Assembly: GCA_003389325.1 (NCBI GenBank)
Contig: QQVE01000041.1
Span: 1-64,000, forward strand
DNA from: Planctomycetota bacterium
Lineage (GTDB): Bacteria > Planctomycetota > Planctomycetia > Pirellulales > PALSA-1355
Reading direction: 5' to 3'
Length of the DNA: 64,000 nt
Both the position numbers and the translations under genes were made by a program. How positions within the stretch are numbered: position 1 is the first letter of the stretch; each line of letters starts with the position of its first letter. A model generated the notes under the pieces. That model was given only the letters and a program-made list of their open reading frames with translations. It was not told the DNA's origin and did not search any database. Shown here piece by piece: positions 29,015 through 37,417 of the stretch.

Positions 29015-29476
29015 TCACTCGTTGAATTGGCCCTTGAGGGTGCGCTCGGCGACTTCCCAGGCCGCTTCCAAGTGTAGCAGGTAGGCCTCGGGCGACAACA
29101 ATTCGCCCCCCTCGCCTTCGATCTCGAAGAGCCACCCACGGCCGTATAGATCGACGTTAATCGTGGAAGGGTCGGCCAGCAAGTCATCGTTGAACCGCGT
29201 CAGCCGGCCGGCGATCGGCGCGTACAGGGCGCTCTCGGCCTTGGAGCTCTCGATCGCCCCGATTTCCTGCTTTTCGCGCAGCGGCGTGTCGGGGTCGATC
29301 GACCACTCCAGGAAGTACACGTCCTGCAGCAGCCGCACGGCATAGGCCGAAAACCCGAAGCGGTAGCCGCCGCCCTCGACGGGCGCTGCCCACATGTGGT
29401 TCTTGGCGTAGCGGCGATCGGTGGGAAAGCGGGCCTCGAACTTTCCCATCCAGAAGACGAGCTCGCCGCCGCTCAT
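29015..29476 (-). CDS. GcvH-like lipoyl-carrier protein
   Basis: 153 aa. The segment GAIESSKAESALYAPIAG aligns with the lipoylation site of glycine cleavage H protein, with K79 as the expected lipoyl-lysine. NHMWA, YRFGFSAYAVRLLQDVYFLEW and INVDLYGRGWLFEI are the flanking hammerhead strands. It is longer than GcvH (about 130 aa) at both ends. No gcvT, gcvP or lipoate ligase lies nearby, so a role outside glycine cleavage is likely. Its ATG overlaps the stop of the radical SAM gene by 4 bases. Confidence 0.8.
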   Translation of the reverse strand: MSGGELVFWMGKFEARFPTDRRYAKNHMWAAPVEGGGYRFGFSAYAVRLLQDVYFLEWSIDPDTPLREKQEIGAIESSKAESALYAPIAGRLTRFNDDLLADPSTINVDLYGRGWLFEIEGEGGELLSPEAYLLHLEAAWEVAERTLKGQFNE

Positions 29477-30798
29477 GTGTAGCGGACTCCGCGGTGCTCC
29501 GGCTCGAAGAAGGCCGGCAACAGTGCGTCGGCCCGCAGCAGCCCCTTGCGGGTGAGCGACACCTGCTGGTCGTCGAAGGTGAGCAACTCGTCGTCGGCAT
29601 GTTGCTGCCACTCGGCGCGCCAATGATCGATGACGTCGACGCCGAACTTATCGCGAAAGTAGCCGACGTCGAGTTGGCCGGTCTTGAGCTGCAGGATCAT
29701 TTCGCGCACCAGCAGTTGATGCGGCGTAGGCTTCAGGCCGCGGTTGAGCGGCAGCTCGCCCTGTTCGAGCCGGCTGACGTAGCCCGGCCAGTCGGGCTCG
29801 TTCTGGTAGTGAACGCCCGAGGCGTGCCCGAAGCTGGCCACGCCGGTGGCCAACAGATCGGAACCGTGCCACAGATTGTCGCGATAAGAGAAGTTGACGC
29901 GCGACTTGTCTTTGACCAGCGTGTAGGCGCTCGACACCGCGTAGCCGGCGGACAGCATTTCGTCGTAGGCGTAACTCACCCAGGCCCGCTTGGTGGGCCA
30001 ATCGGCCACGGGCGTCTCGATCTCGTTGCCCAGGATGTCGCGCGAGTAGACCGTGTTGAACGGCAGCTCCATCTGGTAGATGGTCACGCTATCGGGCGCC
30101 AGTTCGATCGTGCGTCGGATGCAGTCCTTCCAATTGTCCCACGTCTCGCCGACCATGCCGGAGATGAGGTCGATGTTGACGTTGTAGAAGTCGGCCTTCG
30201 TGATCCAGTCCCAGGCTTTGTAGACCTCGCCGGAGAGATGCGCCCGGCCGTTCTCTTCGAGCACCGCGTCGCTGAAGTTTTCCACGCCGAGGCTCAATCG
30301 CGTAACGCCCAGCTCGCGCAGCGTGTGCACCTTGGGCTCCGAGAGCGTGCCGGGCTCGCACTCGAAGGTGACTTCCTCGGCCTCGTCCCAATTGATGTTG
30401 GCCCGCAGCCGATCGACCAGGCTGGTGAGCTGCTTGGCGCTTAGAAACGAAGGCGTGCCGCCGCCGAAGTAGACGAAGCGGAAGGGCCGGCCGCCCATGA
30501 TCGGCAGCTTGCTGACCAGCTCGATCTCGCGCGACAGGGCCGAAACGTAGGTCTCCACATCGCCGGCGTTCTTGTCGGTGTAGACGCGAAAGTAGCAGAA
30601 TTTGCAGCGCTTGCGGCAGAACGGAATGTGCAGGTACAGGCCCAAGGGTGCCGGCTCGCTCGAACCGGGAGCCACGACCGGCGGTGCATGGAGCGCGGCT
30701 AGCACGTCCGGCAAAGCTTCGGCCGACCACTGCGAATAGGGCGGGTAGTTGGAGATGAAGTAACTACCAACTTCAGTCTTGGTCGTTTCCGTGGCCAT
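29473..30798 (-). CDS. HemN-like (coproporphyrinogen III oxidase family) radical SAM protein
   Basis: 441 aa. The radical SAM site is HIPFCRKRCKFCYF (C61, C65, C68; CX3CX2C), followed by YFGGGTPSFLS and FECEPGTLSE, typical of the HemN/HemW/HutW family. The C-terminal part (KFGVDVIDHW...LTRKGLLRADALL) is the HemN C-terminal domain. Family members act on porphyrins, carry haem or transfer methyl groups; this gene is not adjacent to haem genes. It is translationally coupled to the lipoyl-carrier gene. Confidence 0.82.
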   Translation of the reverse strand: MATETTKTEVGSYFISNYPPYSQWSAEALPDVLAALHAPPVVAPGSSEPAPLGLYLHIPFCRKRCKFCYFRVYTDKNAGDVETYVSALSREIELVSKLPIMGGRPFRFVYFGGGTPSFLSAKQLTSLVDRLRANINWDEAEEVTFECEPGTLSEPKVHTLRELGVTRLSLGVENFSDAVLEENGRAHLSGEVYKAWDWITKADFYNVNIDLISGMVGETWDNWKDCIRRTIELAPDSVTIYQMELPFNTVYSRDILGNEIETPVADWPTKRAWVSYAYDEMLSAGYAVSSAYTLVKDKSRVNFSYRDNLWHGSDLLATGVASFGHASGVHYQNEPDWPGYVSRLEQGELPLNRGLKPTPHQLLVREMILQLKTGQLDVGYFRDKFGVDVIDHWRAEWQQHADDELLTFDDQQVSLTRKGLLRADALLPAFFEPEHRGVRYT

Positions 30799-30860
30799 GC
30801 GTCACTCCCACGCCGCCTGCGCCAAAAGCGTGGCGGCAGTTGTCCGATATTCGGCTTCCG

Positions 30861-30926
30861 GGGTGCCATGCTCATGTCGCCGTCAGGCAGCATGAGCATG
30901 CTCACGCGAGCGTGAGCATGGCACCC
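30861..30926. repeat. Nested inverted repeat (14-bp outer arms)
   Basis: GGGTGCCATGCTCA (30861-30874) and TGAGCATGGCACCC (30913-30926) are perfect complements. A smaller GCTCACG/CGTGAGC hairpin lies inside. It lies between the PQQ-propeller gene and the HemN-like gene, so it may terminate the former on the minus strand, though no T-tract is present. Confidence 0.7.
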
Positions 30927-30961
30927 ATCGTGATTCTCTAAAACTTGTATGTCGATGCCGC

Positions 30962-32215
30962 CTACTTTGCATCTGCGCCGAAGCAGTACAATGTGCCGTC
31001 GGTGTTGCCGATCACCAGGCGGCCCTCGGCGACTGCGGGCGAAGCGATGAAATCGCCGCCCGCTTCGTATTCCCAGACCTTCTCGCCCGTCTTGCGATCC
31101 AGCGCGTACAGCCGCCCGTCGGACGCGCCGACGTAAACGCGGTCTTCGACGATTACGGGCGACGAGTCGACGCGCGAGCGCGTCCGAAACGGCTTCCAGA
31201 GCTCCTTACCCGTCTTCGGGTCGAGCGCGTAGATCGCCTTGTCGCGTCCGCCGAAGATCACGGCCTCGGGCAGCAGAGCCGCCGAGGAACGAAACGGCAT
31301 GTTGCGCGGCGAGCGGGCCATCCACTCGACCTTGGCCTCGCGCCAGTTGATGCAGAAGAAGCTCGAATTCTCGGTGCCGAAGTAGACGCAATTGTCGTCG
31401 GCCGCCGGGGTCGAGCCCGTGGGTCCGTCGATTTCCACCGTGGCGAGCGCTTCGCCCTTCTCGAGGTCGACGATGTGCAGCTTGGCATCGCATCCGGCCA
31501 GAAACGCGCGGCCCTCGACCACCGTGGGCGAGCAGCGAATCTGATCGCCGATCGTATAGGTCCACACCTCGTCGCCCGTGGCCGCGTTCAAGCAGTAGAG
31601 CGTGGCGTCCTGCGAGCCGAACAGCACGTTGTCCTTGTAGAAGTTGGGGCCGGAATTGATCTCGGCCGAGGCCTCGAAGCCCCACTGTGGTTTGCCCGTG
31701 GCGGCGTCGAAGCAGTAGAACCGGCCATCGCTGTCGCCGGCGAACACGCGACCGTCCTTCACGGCGGCCGGCGCCGTAAAGCCCAACTCGGTGTGATAGC
31801 GCCACAACTCCTTGCCGTCTTCGAGCGACAAGACGTACAGCTCGCCGTCGAGACAGCCGGCAAACACCCGGCCGTCGGCGATGGCCACGGTGGCCTCGAA
31901 GCCGTGTTCCTTGGAATTGAACTTCCACAGCACCTTAGGGTCGTCGGGCAGCTTGCTGCCGGCCACGCCGTTGGCGAGCGGATCGCCGCGAAACACGGGC
32001 CAGGCATCCTTAGGGGCATCGGGCGTCGTCGTGTTGCGGGCTACTTTGGCATCGGCGCCGGCAGCGGGCTTCGCCGCGGCGGTCGCATCGGGCGAGGCGG
32101 CCTCGGTAGCCCGCTGGCAGCCGGCAAGCAGCAGGCAGACCATTGCCATGCCGGCTACGGTGAGCCAGACCGCCGGCCGTGCCTTGAGGCGCGTCGAACG
32201 GGGATTGCAGTCCAT
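30962..32215 (-). CDS. PQQ-like beta-propeller lipoprotein
   Basis: 417 aa. A lipoprotein signal peptide ends at LLLAGC (C33). The remaining protein is a chain of PQQ-like/BamB-type blades, each with a variant of GRVFAGDSDGRFYCFDAATGK and paired W residues. Such propellers are usually scaffolds, although some bind quinone cofactors. It begins 17 bases after the iron-dependent alcohol dehydrogenase stop, in an operon with it. Confidence 0.85.
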   Translation of the reverse strand: MDCNPRSTRLKARPAVWLTVAGMAMVCLLLAGCQRATEAASPDATAAAKPAAGADAKVARNTTTPDAPKDAWPVFRGDPLANGVAGSKLPDDPKVLWKFNSKEHGFEATVAIADGRVFAGCLDGELYVLSLEDGKELWRYHTELGFTAPAAVKDGRVFAGDSDGRFYCFDAATGKPQWGFEASAEINSGPNFYKDNVLFGSQDATLYCLNAATGDEVWTYTIGDQIRCSPTVVEGRAFLAGCDAKLHIVDLEKGEALATVEIDGPTGSTPAADDNCVYFGTENSSFFCINWREAKVEWMARSPRNMPFRSSAALLPEAVIFGGRDKAIYALDPKTGKELWKPFRTRSRVDSSPVIVEDRVYVGASDGRLYALDRKTGEKVWEYEAGGDFIASPAVAEGRLVIGNTDGTLYCFGADAK

Positions 32216-32232
32216 CGGCTTGCTCCCTCCCC

Positions 32233-33378
32233 CTAATAGGCGGCTTCGTAGAGTAACAGCAACTCGACTTCCCCTACCCTACGCGGATTGAAGGTGCCGG
32301 TCCACTGCTTCGCCGCTTCGGCGGCCATCTCCGAGAGTTTGGCCCGTTCGACACCGCAGTCCGACAGCCGCTCGGGCAATCCGGCATTGCGTGCCAAAGC
32401 GGCCACGAAGTCGGCCAGGGCCTCGAAGCCCCCCGAGGCCACGCCGTTGCTGCCGCCGGTGCCCTCGAGCAGGTCGTCGTACCAATGGCCGAACTCGGCG
32501 CCGTTAAAGCGAATCACGTGCGGCAGCATCAAGCCGATCGCCCGGCCGTGCACGATGCCGTAGCGTGCGGTCAGCGGATTGGCCAGTGCGTGGGTGGCGC
32601 CGAGCATCGAGTTCTCGATCGCCAGCCCGGCAAAGCACGCGCCCAATTGCATCGCGCCGCGGGCCTCGAGATCGTCGGGGGATTGCAAGACGCGGCCGAA
32701 GTTCTCGCTCAAGAGCAGCCAGGCCTCGCGGCTGAAGGCCAGCGACACGGGATTGCGCACCCGGGTGACATAGGTCTCCAAGGCATGAGCCACGGCGTCG
32801 ATGCCCGTCAACGCGGTCACGCTCGGCGGCTGCGACACGGTCAGCACGGGGTCGAGGATCGCGACGCGAAACGACGCCTTGGGGTCGCCACAGGCCATCT
32901 TGACGTGCGTTTTGGCGTCGGAGATCAGCGCGAACGATTGCGTTTCGCTGCCGGTGCCAGCCGTGGTGGGGACGGCGATCATGGGGAGCATCTCGCGGGT
33001 CGCTTTCCCGCGGCCCCAGTAGTCCTGCATTTTGCCGCCGCCGGTGTAGATGAAGTTGATCCCCTTGGCGCAGTCCATCGAGCTGCCGCCGCCGAGCCCC
33101 ACGATCAACTCCGGTTGATGGCGTTTGGCCAAGGCCATCCCGGCGTCGACGTTGTCGGTGGTGGGATTCTCCTGCACGCCGTCGAACAGGTGTGCTTCGA
33201 TGCCGGCCTTGCGCAGCGAGGCAAGTCCGCGCTCGGTATGGCCCGCGGCGACAATACCCGGATCGCTTACCACGATGGCGCGACGCGCGCCGAGCTCTCC
33301 CGCCAGATCGCCGAGCGCTTCGATCTTGTCGGGACCGAAAACGATCCGCGTGCGGGGTTGGTAGTCGAATGGAATCAT
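32233..33378 (-). CDS. Iron-containing alcohol dehydrogenase
   Basis: 381 aa. GGGSSMDCAKGINF is the NAD(P)-binding motif; the metal-binding residues lie in GIDAVAHALETYV and MLGATHALANPLTARYGIVHG (His and Asp ligands of type III alcohol dehydrogenases). It interconverts an alcohol and an aldehyde with NAD(P). Gene neighbours suggest it reduces the aldehyde made by the adjacent ALDH-fold enzyme. ATG at 33378 was chosen because the conserved IPFDYQPRTRIVFG start follows. Confidence 0.92.
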   Translation of the reverse strand: MIPFDYQPRTRIVFGPDKIEALGDLAGELGARRAIVVSDPGIVAAGHTERGLASLRKAGIEAHLFDGVQENPTTDNVDAGMALAKRHQPELIVGLGGGSSMDCAKGINFIYTGGGKMQDYWGRGKATREMLPMIAVPTTAGTGSETQSFALISDAKTHVKMACGDPKASFRVAILDPVLTVSQPPSVTALTGIDAVAHALETYVTRVRNPVSLAFSREAWLLLSENFGRVLQSPDDLEARGAMQLGACFAGLAIENSMLGATHALANPLTARYGIVHGRAIGLMLPHVIRFNGAEFGHWYDDLLEGTGGSNGVASGGFEALADFVAALARNAGLPERLSDCGVERAKLSEMAAEAAKQWTGTFNPRRVGEVELLLLYEAAY

Positions 33379-33462
33379 GCACGCTACTCGGCGGGACCGT
33401 GGGGCGCGGAAGGAAGCGGCCTCGCGCAAGCCCCAGCCCGCGCGATGCCCCTGCTGCCTATT

Positions 33463-34902
33463 CTAGCGAGCCAGGGCAAGGCGTTCCTGCGGCAGTTGGT
33501 AGGCCCGGGCGCGGAACAGGAATTCGACGATATTTCCCTCGTGCGGCTGCAGCCAGTCGAGCTTGATCGTCGGAATTGGACCGATATTGAGCCGATCGAT
33601 GTGCACCGCGTCGGTCAACTGTGCCTGAAAGGTTTCGTCTTCGGTGATCGCCGAGCAGACCAGCGTGGGACCGATCGATTCGAGCATTTTGTCCTGCGGA
33701 CACTCGACCACGCTGGCGTACGGGAACATGTACTCGGCCTTCGCTAGCGCCGGCTCGGGCGACTGGCTGTGGATGATGACCGGACGCAAGTAGGCACAGC
33801 GTTCCTTTTCTTCCAGCCGCGGACCGTACTGCGAAGTCATGTCGGTGACGCCGTCTTCCTTGAGCCCGCCTTCGATCTGGGCCCACACGGCCTTGGCCAC
33901 GCCCGGCACGGTGAAGGCGGCCAGCCCGGCGTTGGGATCGTCCGGCGGCAAGGCGGGCACGGGGCCCAAGCGCTCGGCCAGGGCTTGGGCGATTTCCTTG
34001 GTGTGACGCGAGGCCCAAATGCTCGAGCAGTTGATGCAGCCGCGGCCGCTGTTGAGATAGATACTGTCGGCCATCAGGTCGATGTACTGTTCCCAATCGT
34101 CGACCACGTCGTCGCCCAGCAGGATCTTGCTGAAGCCGGGTCCGTGCGCCTGCACGGCCGGGTTGCCGCGATAGCGTTCCACGGTGGGCGTGCCGCCGAA
34201 GATCATGCTGCGCTGGCAACTGGCCAGCACGGCGGCGCCCACGTCGGCGCCACCGGGGTAGATCGAAATGGACTCGGGCGGAATGCCCGCCTCGGTGAAT
34301 GCGGCCGTCATGCGGTACGGCGTCCACGGCTCTTGGGGGCCCGGCTTGAGCACCAGACCGATCTGCATCGGGATTACCGGCAGCCACAGCGTGTGCACGC
34401 CGGGCGAGTTCGACGGCAGCACCAGCCCCACGGCCGGAGCCTGTGCCTGGTAGCTGACTACCACCCCGCGGCCTTCGACACCGTAGCCGCGGCTCAAGAT
34501 GTTCAGGTCCAGCCCGCGCGTCAGCGCGTCGAGCATCTGGTCCATGTGCGAGAGCACGAAGAAATTCTTCTGCATGTTCGCCTTGCACATGTGCTCGGGC
34601 AGGCCCGTGGAGGCACTCTGCATGTGGACGAACTCGTCGGGCGATTGCGTGCCGTCGCCCAGGGGAAGCGTTTCCTTCAAGTACAACTCGCCGGCCTTCT
34701 TGACCCGCTCGATCAGCTCGTCGCAGGGAATGTCTTTCAGCGCCGCGCGGGCTTGCGAGGCCTTGCGCATGTCGCGCTGCAGCAGCCCGCCGTTGGCCTG
34801 GCCGACCTTGGCGATCGGCTCGCCGGTGATGAAGTGGACGACCTCGTCGACTTCGAGCGACTCGTAGGGCTTGCCCCAACGCAGGATCGGTATGTTGAGC
34901 AC
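33463..34902 (-). CDS. Aldehyde dehydrogenase-fold acyl reductase (LuxC-like arrangement)
   Basis: 479 aa, GTG start behind GAGGA. The catalytic cysteine C289 lies in LNSGRGCINCSS, and the oxyanion Asn in PSNSPG (N165). The general-base glutamate of ordinary ALDHs (motif ELGGK) is missing; the region reads AHGPGFSK. ALDH-fold enzymes without this Glu often work as acyl-thioester reductases (family knowledge), so reduction of an acyl-enzyme to aldehyde is likely. It lies between the LuxE-like and alcohol dehydrogenase genes. Confidence 0.8.
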   Translation of the reverse strand: MLNIPILRWGKPYESLEVDEVVHFITGEPIAKVGQANGGLLQRDMRKASQARAALKDIPCDELIERVKKAGELYLKETLPLGDGTQSPDEFVHMQSASTGLPEHMCKANMQKNFFVLSHMDQMLDALTRGLDLNILSRGYGVEGRGVVVSYQAQAPAVGLVLPSNSPGVHTLWLPVIPMQIGLVLKPGPQEPWTPYRMTAAFTEAGIPPESISIYPGGADVGAAVLASCQRSMIFGGTPTVERYRGNPAVQAHGPGFSKILLGDDVVDDWEQYIDLMADSIYLNSGRGCINCSSIWASRHTKEIAQALAERLGPVPALPPDDPNAGLAAFTVPGVAKAVWAQIEGGLKEDGVTDMTSQYGPRLEEKERCAYLRPVIIHSQSPEPALAKAEYMFPYASVVECPQDKMLESIGPTLVCSAITEDETFQAQLTDAVHIDRLNIGPIPTIKLDWLQPHEGNIVEFLFRARAYQLPQERLALAR

Positions 34903-34966
34903 GGAGGGGGTCCTCGGTGGTGGGTGCCGGAGCGGCTTGCGGCGACGCGGTTCAACGAGGAAATCA

Positions 34967-34998
34967 ACGCGCCGTCGCCGGTGGCTCCGGGCTAAACG
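34967..34998. repeat. Dispersed 32-bp repeat, copy B
   Basis: Second copy of the block at 2741-2772, with about two to three mismatches and the same ending GGCTAAACG. It lies between the ALDH-fold gene and the LuxE-like gene. Confidence 0.6.
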
Positions 34999-35007
34999 AA
35001 TTGTGGA

Positions 35008-36123
35008 TTAGTACACGCCGACGGTGGTGGCCTCGGCGGTTTGGTGGAAGGGACGCACGCCGCTGACGCCGTCCCAGGGATACTTGATGTAGGGTTGCTC
35101 GCGCTCGCCCTCGTCGCGCTCGAGGAAGCCGGGCACGAAGAACTCCTTGGTGAGCGTGGTGAGCTTGACGCGCCCCGTCTTGCCGTAGCCGACGACCGAC
35201 TGCGGATCGTCGAAGTCGACGATCTCGAGCACCGCCCGCGGCTGCGGGGCGTAATAGGTGATCTTGTAGTTGTCCTCGGGCGTAACCGGCTTGCTGCAGG
35301 CCAGGCCCATCAGCGTGTTGCCGTAAGTAGGCGTCATGTACACGCCGTCGAGAAACTCTTCGGTGGCAAAGCGGGTCCACTGCGGCGTGAACTCGGTGCC
35401 GCCGGAGAAGATGCCCGTGATGCCCGCGTCGCGGATCGAGCTGCCGCGCTTCTCGAGTTCCAGCGCCAGCGACTCGAGGAGCTTGGGCGTGGTGAACATG
35501 CAGCGGATGTCGTGCCCCGCGCCCAGGATGGTGATGGCCTGGTCGATGCAATGCTGCTTGTAGGCTTCGAGGTGCTCCATCCAGCCCTTCTTGATGAGCT
35601 TGATCACCCAGCGGGGATCCAGGTCGATGCAGAAGCAGATGCCGCCGCGGTGCTGGGCCAGATGTTCCACGGCCAACCGCAACCGCCGGGGGCCGGAAGG
35701 ACCGAGCATCAGCCAGTTCGACCCGGGCGGAAAGTACTCGTCGGGCAGCGTGCTGCTGAACAGCGAATAGTCGACGCGAAAGTCCTCGATGGCAATGCGA
35801 CTCTTGGGCACGCCGGTCGTGCCGCCGGTTTCGAACACGTAGACCGGCTTATCGGCATAGGCCTTGGGCACCCACCGCCGTACCGGCCCGCCGCGGAGCC
35901 ACTCGTCCTGAAACAGGTCGAACTTCTTCAAGTCATCGAACTCGCGCACCTCCTTCAGCGGGTCGAACGACAGCGACTCGGCCTTCTCCAACCAGAACGG
36001 GCAACCGGTCGACGGGTGGAAGTGCCACTGCACGGTCTCGTACGCGTGGGCATTGAGCTGATCGCGGGCTCGCTTGACGGCCGCTTCCAATTCGCCGGTC
36101 GAAGCCTGGTCAAGTGTGCTCAT
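35008..36123 (-). CDS. LuxE/PaaK-family acyl-adenylate-forming ligase
   Basis: 371 aa, close to LuxE length (about 370) and shorter than phenylacetate-CoA ligases (about 430). The adenylate motif is FETGGTTGVPKSR (residues 97-109). Downstream features GIFSGGTEFTPQW and YMTPTYGNTLMGLAC also fit the ANL fold. It should activate a carboxylic acid as acyl-AMP and pass it to a thiol, perhaps the reductase in the next gene. ATG at 36123 follows GAGGA. Two terminator-like hairpins lie just upstream. Confidence 0.78.
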   Translation of the reverse strand: MSTLDQASTGELEAAVKRARDQLNAHAYETVQWHFHPSTGCPFWLEKAESLSFDPLKEVREFDDLKKFDLFQDEWLRGGPVRRWVPKAYADKPVYVFETGGTTGVPKSRIAIEDFRVDYSLFSSTLPDEYFPPGSNWLMLGPSGPRRLRLAVEHLAQHRGGICFCIDLDPRWVIKLIKKGWMEHLEAYKQHCIDQAITILGAGHDIRCMFTTPKLLESLALELEKRGSSIRDAGITGIFSGGTEFTPQWTRFATEEFLDGVYMTPTYGNTLMGLACSKPVTPEDNYKITYYAPQPRAVLEIVDFDDPQSVVGYGKTGRVKLTTLTKEFFVPGFLERDEGEREQPYIKYPWDGVSGVRPFHQTAEATTVGVY

Positions 36124-36151
36124 GAAGAATCCTCGGGCAGCGGAAGGAGGC

Positions 36152-36178
36152 AAAAAAAGCCCACGACGAAGCCGTGGG
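36152..36178 (-). terminator. Terminator-like hairpin 1 upstream of the LuxE-like gene
   Basis: On the minus strand, CCCACG pairs with CGTGGG around a 7-base loop, followed by C and seven T. It lies 28 bases before the LuxE-like start. It may end transcription of the alpha/beta hydrolase gene or act as an attenuator. Confidence 0.6.
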
Positions 36179-36210
36179 AAACAGGCGGGTACGGTCCAGC
36201 CGAACACCTC

Positions 36211-36234
36211 AAAAAATACCCGACCGCAGGCCGG
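36211..36234 (-). terminator. Terminator-like hairpin 2 upstream of the LuxE-like gene
   Basis: On the minus strand, CCGGCC pairs with GGTCGG (one G-T pair) around a TGC loop, followed by GTA and six T. It is tandem to hairpin 1. Confidence 0.5.
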
Positions 36235-36321
36235 AAAACAACTGTTGGGCACGTTTCGCCGCGGCTGCCCAACCGCCCCGGCCGGGGCACCTCCGCCCCC
36301 TGCGACTGCCGAACATGCCAT

Positions 36322-37182
36322 CTACTGGGCGCGGCGGAGCCACTTGTCGATGACCGCGGCCAGCGAATCGTGACAGCCGGTATAGTTGTGGTCCGCGCCG
36401 GCAATCACGGCAACCTGCAACGAGTTTTCCGGTGTGGCCAGCGGCGGCAGTTCCTCGGGCATTCCGCAAAACGCTTCGTGGGCCTGCACCTCGGAGGAAC
36501 CGAACGTGGCCAGCGTGGGACACTTCACGCGCGACACGAGCCGCAGCACGTTGTAGCGCTCCTCCGGTCCATAGCGATCCAGAAAGCCGGCGGCCGTGAT
36601 GTAGTAGGCCAACGGGAACTTGACGAAGATCAACTCGTCGCCGCGCCCGTCGCTTACCATCTGTTCGCACTGAGCCAACGTCTGGCGGAACCCCTCGCCT
36701 TGCGACGATTGGTTGAACCGCTCGTGCGACAACCGCGGCGGCGAGGCGGCCACGAGCGCTTCGACTGCCGGAGCGTCGTCTCCGGCCAGTGTGAGAATGG
36801 CCTTGATCGCACCCATGCTGTGCCCCAGCAGGCCGATGCGCTGGTAGCCGCGCTCGCGCAACAGCGCGATCCAGGCGGTCAGATCGAGCGGCGCTTCGTC
36901 GACGCGCTCGAACGCCGCGCCTTGCAGCCACCGCCCGCCAGCCGAAGGGCCGGTGGAGACGATGTCGTGCCCGCGCGTGTTGGCCCGCAACACGGCGGCT
37001 CCCTGCGCGAGCAGTTTGGGCGCCAGCCCGGCCAGGGTCGAGCCCGCGTAGAAGTTGCTCCCCGTTCCGTGAATGCACAGCCAGGCATCGAGCGGCGCGT
37101 CGGGTTTCTCGCTCGGCGATTCGAGCGCCCCGTGCAGCCGCACACCGTCGCTAGCCGTCACTTGAACCAGGTCGACAAGCAT
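36322..37182 (-). CDS. Alpha/beta hydrolase
   Basis: 286 aa. The nucleophile elbow is GHSMGA, with CIHGTGSNFYAGSTL providing the oxyanion loop and GADHNYTG supplying the likely catalytic His. It probably hydrolyses an ester or thioester; the substrate is unknown. The ATG at 37182 is fused directly to palindromic repeat copy 3, so its leader is repeat sequence. It lies upstream of the LuxE-like gene but terminator-like hairpins intervene, so it may be a separate unit. Confidence 0.82.
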   Translation of the reverse strand: MLVDLVQVTASDGVRLHGALESPSEKPDAPLDAWLCIHGTGSNFYAGSTLAGLAPKLLAQGAAVLRANTRGHDIVSTGPSAGGRWLQGAAFERVDEAPLDLTAWIALLRERGYQRIGLLGHSMGAIKAILTLAGDDAPAVEALVAASPPRLSHERFNQSSQGEGFRQTLAQCEQMVSDGRGDELIFVKFPLAYYITAAGFLDRYGPEERYNVLRLVSRVKCPTLATFGSSEVQAHEAFCGMPEELPPLATPENSLQVAVIAGADHNYTGCHDSLAAVIDKWLRRAQ

Positions 37183-37192
37183 GAAAGTAGCA

Positions 37193-37386
37193 GGCTCACT
37201 CCGTGAGCCGTCGCAGAAGTACCGTGAGGGAACCCAACGCATCGCGGGCGCGGATCGTATCCAGCGCGATCGGTGCGCCCAAGTATAAGGGCAATCCGCG
37301 CGGCGTGCAGCAAGACCGCGCGGGTCGTATGTGCGCACGACAGGTCAACACGCGAAGGGGCGCTGCGACGGCTCACGGAGTGAGCC
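37193..37386. repeat. Paired palindromic repeat (REPIN-like), copies 3 and 4
   Basis: Cores GGCTCAC-TCC-GTGAGCC at 37193-37209 and the inverted copy at 37370-37386, 160 bases apart. The outer flanks are GTAGCAGG and CCTGCTAC; the inner flanks are CGTCGCAG and CTGCGACG. The whole behaves like a small element with about 30-bp terminal inverted repeats. No gene lies inside. Confidence 0.75.
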
Positions 37387-37417
37387 TGCTACATTGCGGC
37401 CGCGGAGACGGGCGACC

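Noticed and set aside
29015..29476. Assigning the H-protein-like gene as gcvH of glycine cleavage
   Set aside because: No gcvT or gcvP nearby, extra length at both ends, and tight coupling to a radical SAM gene argue for a different role.
35041..37206. A 721-codon plus-strand frame opposite the LuxE-like and hydrolase genes
   Set aside because: Shadow of clear genes; no motif and no ribosome site.
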